Source: Promethearchaeum sp. (GTDB lineage: Archaea > Asgardarchaeota > Lokiarchaeia > Sigyniarchaeales > Promethearchaeaceae). Taken from it: 32,180 nt of DNA. Where the stretch lies: positions 1-32,180 of the forward strand of contig JAUWOE010000015.1 of the NCBI GenBank assembly GCA_030612265.1, read 5' to 3'. Both the position numbers and the translations under genes were made by a program. Below are positions 26,093-32,180 of the stretch, piece after piece (position 1 is the first letter of the stretch; each line of letters begins with the position of its first letter). Below the pieces are notes generated by a model. The model searched no databases. It saw only the letters and a program-made list of their open reading frames with translations, and had not been told where the DNA came from.

Positions 26093-28921
26093 TTATTTCT
26101 TAGTCTTTTCTTTTTTCAATTTTTTTTTAAATTTCAATTTTTCTTTAATATTCCATCCTTTGATTTTAGTGGAAATTAATTCCCTTTTATCATAGAGAAT
26201 GAATCCCACGGATAAGGCTGCTACTACCGATAGTACTCCAACTGCAATGGTTAGATTTCGAATATGTTTGTCCTTATCAATTCCAAGTTCTACTCGAACA
26301 TATATTTTTAATCCCGGTTCTATTGCATCTAACTTTATAAAAATTCTCATAGGTTCTTCAAATTGAAATTGATACGTTGTGTTGATTACAAAAAATCCAA
26401 GATGATCGGGAAATTTTTCATGAGATCCAATTCCATCTGACGCAAATAAATCTGCATATAAAAGTACAATATCACTTTGATTGCAACTGAATTCAATATC
26501 ATATATTTTATCCGGTTCTAGATCCAAATAATAATACTCATAGAATTCAGAAGAATTTTGCATCTCTTCATAATATACATAATTCTCATATACCAAATGA
26601 GGCAAAGTATGATTTGCTGCAATTTCATCAATTTCAATTAAATTTATAGGAGAAAACTCTATCTGTTCTACCACCATCGAGAAATTTTGATAAAGAAGAT
26701 TTTCATCAGTTTTATAAATTATATAGCTCTTGTTTCCTTCCTGCACAAAGGGGTTGTATTTTAGCTCAGTTTTTACAAAATCATTATAAATTTCAGGATT
26801 TACAGAATATCCGACAAAGGTATAAATCGAATTTGGATAGAAAATATCTATTGCAGGAGTACTATAGGTATATGAAACATCACTTTGAATATTCCATAAT
26901 AATTGACCAGAATCTGTATTATCCACTTGTGTCCATAAATCATCCAAATTTCCGCTGAAATCATCAAAAAAGACCGTGGTTGTCTGGTTTGAAACCTTCA
27001 CATTGTCAAAGATTGGTCCGCTTTTTGTTTTTCTAATATTGGATGTCATATTCAGAATAATTTGTAAGGATGAGTCTGAATTGGCACTAATATCAAGTAC
27101 TTTTGTATCAAGCTCTTCCGATCCAGTAAAACTCGCAATTTCTGTTAGGTCAGTACTATTTTGAATGTAGATATATAAGAAATCCCCATCATCCCATATG
27201 TTAAAACTTAATTCAAATTCTAAGGTAATAGTGCCATCTAATTCAAGAGTACTGAAGGAATTGGAAATCAGTGAGTTATTCATATTATCTTGGTAATTAT
27301 TATCAACGTCTCGGCAGTATAGTCTTTTATTCACATCGATCAAGGATGTAGTGGATTGAAGGCTCCATTCATATTGAGTGAAATTAGTAAATGTGAATTC
27401 ACGAACTTGGAAAATTTCATGATTATCAAAGGGTATGCCGTTTGAGCTACCTATATCAATCTGTGTACCGTTAGTAAATTCACTAACGTTTTTAATGTTA
27501 ATTACAATCTCACAATTCAGATTTGAAGAAGCAAAAGTGGTTTGAGCATTTATTATAAGACCCAAATAGTGTGTTCCGTCTATATCACTAACTGCTTGAC
27601 TTGGGATTCCGTGCTCTGCCCACCAATAATGCATCTGTGTAAAATTCGATTGAATAAAAGTATCTTGAAAATTTCTGAATTCCGAATTTACTGATGATGC
27701 GAAAAATGTTGCAGTTTCTGATTGATTATCTCCATAAGAATTTAAAGTAAAAATTGAAGGATTTGTTCTGCCAATTGCATAAAATTCAACCGAAATATCC
27801 CAGAATGCCAATGTAGCTGTGTTGGAATTCCCAAAAGAAATATCAAAATATTCTGACTCATTTAAGGATAGAACTCTCCAAGCTTTGTTTTCTCCTCCAA
27901 CAACAAATTCCACATTTGAATTTTCTAAAATACTGGTGTCATATGATAAAGTGGAATCAATGATAGATGTAAAATTCCAACTTAGTTGAACTTCCCCCAA
28001 ATTTGAATTTATAATGATACCTGGACTACTCGATCCATCCAACTTTAGATTCTCAAACTCTGGAACGAAAACGTTGTTATACTGAGAGTCAAAGACATCT
28101 GTGCGTCGAATGATGTTTCCTGATAGATCTTTCTGCCAACGTATCATTGTGATTGAGTCAGTGACACCAAAACTCTCGTTTAATATGTTTTTAGTTAAAT
28201 CTACTTGATTTTCTGTTGATATATCTAAAATCACACTACTTTCAGATGGTATTGTTGATGAAATTTGCAGATCATCGGAAGAATATTGAACATCAAGGAA
28301 AGGATTTTCAAGATCAACTTCTGCAGATTCTATTTCTAGAGTATTATCAAGAGCATCCGTTGTTTCAGTCAAGGTTACTAACCAAGTGACGTTTAATATC
28401 TGTGGATCAATGGTGTCAGTTAAATAAAGGAGAAATTCCTTAGTTTCTCCAGAAGATACAAATATTCCATTGGAAACTTGATTAGAAAATCCAATATCAT
28501 CCCATTTGTCGTAATCATCCCACATCGGGACTCCTGCAACCTGTAAAAGTTCATCAGAATAATCAGAATTTGATTCTTGAGTTACATAATCTGTAGATGT
28601 AAGATTAGTTGCTAAACACACTTCAAAATCTGCTGAACCATTATTAATAACAGAAAAATTATACATCATGTCATTATTCAAAGTAAAAGGTGATTGCTCA
28701 AATCCATTTATGGGATATTCATTTAGGTTAAAAGACCAACTTGTGGGTCCATCTAAGGCACCACTTGGAACTATTTGACCATTTTCTTCTGAAAGAATCT
28801 CATTTGATTCAATATTAGGGTGTGAAAGGTCTTCGGGTGCTAAATTTAGAAACATTGCTGGTAAATTTAGAAAGAGAAACATTAAAAGTATAAATTGTTT
28901 CTTATTTTGAATTATTATCAT
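26093..28921 (-). CDS. surface-anchored protein: signal peptide, large beta-rich ectodomain, C-terminal TM and Lys-rich cytoplasmic tail
   Basis: N-terminal hydrophobic FILLMFLFLNLPAMFLNL; C-terminal TM NLTIAVGVLSVVAALSVGFILY followed by KLKFKKKLKKEKTKK; many N-x-S/T sequons. Confidence 0.75.
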   Translation of the reverse strand: MIIIQNKKQFILLMFLFLNLPAMFLNLAPEDLSHPNIESNEILSEENGQIVPSGALDGPTSWSFNLNEYPINGFEQSPFTLNNDMMYNFSVINNGSADFEVCLATNLTSTDYVTQESNSDYSDELLQVAGVPMWDDYDKWDDIGFSNQVSNGIFVSSGETKEFLLYLTDTIDPQILNVTWLVTLTETTDALDNTLEIESAEVDLENPFLDVQYSSDDLQISSTIPSESSVILDISTENQVDLTKNILNESFGVTDSITMIRWQKDLSGNIIRRTDVFDSQYNNVFVPEFENLKLDGSSSPGIIINSNLGEVQLSWNFTSIIDSTLSYDTSILENSNVEFVVGGENKAWRVLSLNESEYFDISFGNSNTATLAFWDISVEFYAIGRTNPSIFTLNSYGDNQSETATFFASSVNSEFRNFQDTFIQSNFTQMHYWWAEHGIPSQAVSDIDGTHYLGLIINAQTTFASSNLNCEIVINIKNVSEFTNGTQIDIGSSNGIPFDNHEIFQVREFTFTNFTQYEWSLQSTTSLIDVNKRLYCRDVDNNYQDNMNNSLISNSFSTLELDGTITLEFELSFNIWDDGDFLYIYIQNSTDLTEIASFTGSEELDTKVLDISANSDSSLQIILNMTSNIRKTKSGPIFDNVKVSNQTTTVFFDDFSGNLDDLWTQVDNTDSGQLLWNIQSDVSYTYSTPAIDIFYPNSIYTFVGYSVNPEIYNDFVKTELKYNPFVQEGNKSYIIYKTDENLLYQNFSMVVEQIEFSPINLIEIDEIAANHTLPHLVYENYVYYEEMQNSSEFYEYYYLDLEPDKIYDIEFSCNQSDIVLLYADLFASDGIGSHEKFPDHLGFFVINTTYQFQFEEPMRIFIKLDAIEPGLKIYVRVELGIDKDKHIRNLTIAVGVLSVVAALSVGFILYDKRELISTKIKGWNIKEKLKFKKKLKKEKTKK

Positions 28922-29074
28922 TATTTTTTCACCAATATATAGGTAATTCTATTATTTGAAAGACATATATTTAAAGAAATTGGGATGATTTTACCCCTAA
29001 TTAAAATAAATCATTTTTCTTATCGGAGTTTATATCAACACATTTTTTTAGTCCTTCTTAATTAGAATTTTATA

Positions 29075-30001
29075 ATGGGAAAAAAAAAGCTAAGAAAAAA
29101 TAAATACATCCCTAATTTAGCAGAATTTTATTTCAAACCAGATTATAACTGGTCAATTGAAGAAGCTAAAATGCTATTTGATAATAATGAAAATGAAAAT
29201 GAAAATTTTGATAAAATATTCTATAGAGATTGTGTTGTGGGAATACAGGAACTTAAAGCAGAATCTATAGATTTAATTATTGCTGATCCCCCTTTTGGAC
29301 TTGATTTCACAGGAAAAGAATCACTTTACAATCGAAATTCCGATTATGTAGTTGAAGGATATCAAGAAATTAAAATTGGAGATTATCAAAGTTTCACATC
29401 AAGATGGATCCAAGAAATTCCCCGCATCCTAAAACCTCATGGTTCTGCATATATCTTCTCTGGGTGGACAAATTTACTTCCAATTTTGCAATCTATTGAA
29501 GATTCTGGATTAATATTAAGGAATCATCTTATTTGGCAGTATAATTTTGCTGTTTTTACCAAGCGAAAATTTGCTACAAGTCATTATCATATTTTATATG
29601 TTGTAAAAGATGAGAAAAAAGTGTTTTTTAATCGAATTAAGCACTATGAAACGGATACTTGGACAATTTCAAGAAAATACAAACCTAATCAAAGAAAGAA
29701 TGGAACCAAATTACCTGATGAGTTGGTTCGTAAATGTGTTAATTATAGCAGTAAACCGGGAGATTTGGTCTTGGATCCTTTTACCGGTAATGCTACAACT
29801 CAAATTGCAGCCAAAAGTGAATATCGTCATTACATTGGGTTTGAGCTTAATAAACAATTAAAAGAGACAATTGATACTAATCTTGCAAGTGTTAATGTAG
29901 GCGAAAATTATATTCCATATCAAGAAAGGCTCTCTTCAATTGAAGAATTGGCTAAGCAATATCCTAACGCGTATAATATTTATAAAAAGAGATTAAAATA
30001 A
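29075..30001 (+). CDS. site-specific DNA methyltransferase (N4-cytosine/N6-adenine, beta-type motif order)
   Basis: Motif IV LIIADPPFGLDF precedes motif I-like VLDPFTGNATTQIAAKSEYRHYIGFELN. Confidence 0.88.
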   Translation: MGKKKLRKNKYIPNLAEFYFKPDYNWSIEEAKMLFDNNENENENFDKIFYRDCVVGIQELKAESIDLIIADPPFGLDFTGKESLYNRNSDYVVEGYQEIKIGDYQSFTSRWIQEIPRILKPHGSAYIFSGWTNLLPILQSIEDSGLILRNHLIWQYNFAVFTKRKFATSHYHILYVVKDEKKVFFNRIKHYETDTWTISRKYKPNQRKNGTKLPDELVRKCVNYSSKPGDLVLDPFTGNATTQIAAKSEYRHYIGFELNKQLKETIDTNLASVNVGENYIPYQERLSSIEELAKQYPNAYNIYKKRLK

Positions 30002-30014
30002 GATTAAAATATAT

Positions 30015-31268
30015 CTAACCATTCATTGTAGTGGCTTTTTTAATTAGAATTGCAATTGACACTCCAATAATTAAGATCCCTGCCCCAATTACAAATGGAT
30101 TGCTAAAAAAAGTCTCTTTGCTTGAAAATTTCTTAAAAAAATCTAATTCTGGATTATAAGTTTCATAAATAAATTGCAAAACTGTCCTTCCCGTTATTTT
30201 CAAGCTATCTTGTGAAATATTATCAATATTATCTGCTGTAGTATGGTGATAAGGCCAACCACAAGTCAAATCATCAAAATCTATTATTAAGTCCAAAGTT
30301 GGAATTCCTTCTTGAGCAAATGGAACATGATCATCTTCAATGTTATGTTCAGCATCTTCTAAAGGAAATGTAGATTCATAACCCAACGAATGACCTATCT
30401 CAAATACTGTTTGACGAAGTTCATCACTATCATGAATTTCATGTATGAATTTAAGATTATCTCCACCAACCATATCTAATAAAATAAATGAATTAATAGA
30501 TTCTAGGGATTGTGTTTTTCTAAAATAAACATCTGGTTGGTTTTTCATTTCATTTATCATCCATTTGCTTCCTTCACACCAATCCCATCCATTTATTCCA
30601 GAATTTCCTTGATCTTCAGCGTCAAAAAAAACAAACCAAAAAGAAATATTCCAGTTAATTTTTGATGCTGCTAATACACGTGCCATTTCCATCAACACAG
30701 CAACACCACTACCACCATCATTTGCACCCAATATTGGCGTATCACGTAAAGAAGTATCTAAATCTTTTTCAGCAATAGCTCGAGAATCATAATGAGCTGC
30801 AAATACTGCAATTTGAGACATATTTGGGTTTACACGGCTAATTACATTACGACAAGAAACATCATCAACAGTAAAATTATAGATTTCAGATTCACTATAA
30901 TTTTGCATTTGATTATTAATCCAGTTGGCACATTCAAGATTTTCATTTGTGCCAGGTATTCTATAACCAAAATCCAATTGTGTTTGAATATTATTATAAG
31001 CATATGTGGGATTAAATTGATCCGCTAAAGTTGTGTTCAAACCCAGTTGACTATTTAATGGTATATATTCTGGAATTTGTAAAGACGTTTCACTTGGGGA
31101 TATTATTATAATAGGCATACCTAAACTGACAAAAATTATAGAACTAATGAGGAAAAATCTAATAAAATTAATCAATTTTTTCTTCATATTTAATTTTAAG
31201 AAGGAAAAGCATTTTTTATTTTTCATTTTGAGGTCTTTTCTTAAGAAAAAATTATTAATTCCACTCAC
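30015..31268 (-). CDS. membrane-anchored M28 family peptidase, glutaminyl-cyclase-like subgroup
   Basis: VFAAHYDSR, ILGANDGGSGVAVLMEMAR, FVFFDAEDQG...WDWCEGSKWM, DDHVPFAQEGIPTLDLI, WPYHHTTADNIDNIS; N- and C-terminal hydrophobic helices. Confidence 0.88.
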   Translation of the reverse strand: MSGINNFFLRKDLKMKNKKCFSFLKLNMKKKLINFIRFFLISSIIFVSLGMPIIIISPSETSLQIPEYIPLNSQLGLNTTLADQFNPTYAYNNIQTQLDFGYRIPGTNENLECANWINNQMQNYSESEIYNFTVDDVSCRNVISRVNPNMSQIAVFAAHYDSRAIAEKDLDTSLRDTPILGANDGGSGVAVLMEMARVLAASKINWNISFWFVFFDAEDQGNSGINGWDWCEGSKWMINEMKNQPDVYFRKTQSLESINSFILLDMVGGDNLKFIHEIHDSDELRQTVFEIGHSLGYESTFPLEDAEHNIEDDHVPFAQEGIPTLDLIIDFDDLTCGWPYHHTTADNIDNISQDSLKITGRTVLQFIYETYNPELDFFKKFSSKETFFSNPFVIGAGILIIGVSIAILIKKATTMNG

Positions 31269-31891
31269 TTAGGAATAAAATCTAATTAAAAATTAAAAAA
31301 AAATAAATTAGAGTTAAGTTATGATTGGTAAATTAGACACTACGCGGAGAATATTTATTAAAAAAATTAATAAATGCACTGAATTAAATTCAATTTATTC
31401 TATGGCTAATTCGATCGAAAACCTAACTCTAATATATTTACGAATTTTAAATATTTAAACCTATCTGTCATTTCCTTTCAGTAATGATTATATTGTACAA
31501 TAAATATGACCATGTATTTTACTACAGTAAGAATAATTATAATATATTTCGATTAGAGATTTAATTTTAAAGAAAAAAATGAATAAGCCCGTATTTTTGG
31601 AAATTTTTTCTTCAATTTTAAGGATGAACCTTTCAAATAAACACCGACATCATTCTGAATTTATTAACGTGGCAATAATTTTTTTCAGATATAAGAAAAA
31701 ATCATAAACTTTCTTCGGATATTATTATTTTCTATGCAAATTGATCATAGATTTCCTGAAGCCACTTAAAGTTTGTTTTAAATATTTTCATTATATTGAA
31801 ATTTTTATCCGTTAAATTTTAAGATAATAGAAAAAAATCCCTTATTATTTATATGTGAGACAATTTGGGAATTGTTAATTCTTCTAAAGGC

Positions 31892-31943
31892 ACAATATTT
31901 TTTGATCAATTCTCTTCACAAAAACAATATTTTTCGATCAATT
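31892..31943. repeat. short imperfect direct repeat acaatatttttt/cgatcaatt, 32-bp spacing
   Basis: acaatattttttgatcaatt at 31892 and acaatatttttcgatcaatt at 31924. Confidence 0.5.
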
Positions 31944-32048
31944 TGATGTTTGAAATATAAATTTTTATAGTGTATTTCATTTTTATCGGCCTCTATCGAA
32001 AATTAAAAATGATAATCTAAGACCTCGTAATAAATGGGGAAAAAAAAC

Positions 32049-32180
32049 TTAATCTCTTCCCAAAAGATTCTTGTGTTTAAATCGGATTAAATCGGCTCTC
32101 TCTTGAACCGAAGGCTTTAAATTCTTGAACTTCTTCCTATTTATTATGAGTTCTGCAATTTCGAAGAATAAATTTAGAGA
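32049..32180 (-). CDS. 3' end of a truncated protein-coding gene (hypothetical)
   Basis: The minus-strand frame is open from the window edge: SLNLFFEIAELIINRKKFKNLKPSVQERADLIRFKHKNLLGRD*. Composition is protein-like. It is absent from the ORF track because it lacks a start. Confidence 0.6.
   Translation of the reverse strand, partial: SLNLFFEIAELIINRKKFKNLKPSVQERADLIRFKHKNLLGRD

Noticed and set aside
31321-31458. 45-aa plus-strand ORF MIGKLDTTRRIFIKKINKCTELNSIYSMANSIENLTLIYLRILNI
   Set aside because: Too short and no supporting motif; could be chance in AT-rich DNA.
1-32180. CRISPR arrays, tRNA/rRNA genes, transposases or integrases
   Set aside because: None recognised by eye on either strand; the only clear repeats are the intragenic 315-bp units and short AT-rich motifs.

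Overview
The window is AT-rich with archaeal gene content. The mix of a Roadblock-GTPase fusion, longin-like sequence, a SEC11-like signal peptidase, PIN/VapBC, an AOR family member and an AbrB-PhoU protein suggests an Asgard archaeon, but this is inferred from content and not tested phylogenetically. About 23 genes are supported, including two truncated at the window edges. No rRNA, tRNA, CRISPR array or transposase was recognised. The items most worth follow-up are: (1) a 2059-aa surface protein with a single TM helix and a cytoplasmic tail that looks like a longin/roadblock-type domain plus a winged helix, a possible outside-in receptor; (2) an N-terminal Roadblock domain fused to a small GTPase with an Arf-like WDxGGQ G3 motif, in the opposite order to Rag GTPases; (3) a GH2-family protein with both catalytic carboxylate positions altered, a candidate pseudoenzyme; (4) items 2 and 3 lying in a closely spaced six-gene minus-strand cluster with an AAA+ ATPase, two uncharacterised proteins and an AbrB-PhoU protein; (5) a VapC-like PIN toxin read in frame into an aldehyde ferredoxin oxidoreductase (AOR) gene that is itself split by a single in-frame TGA just before its FeS cysteines.
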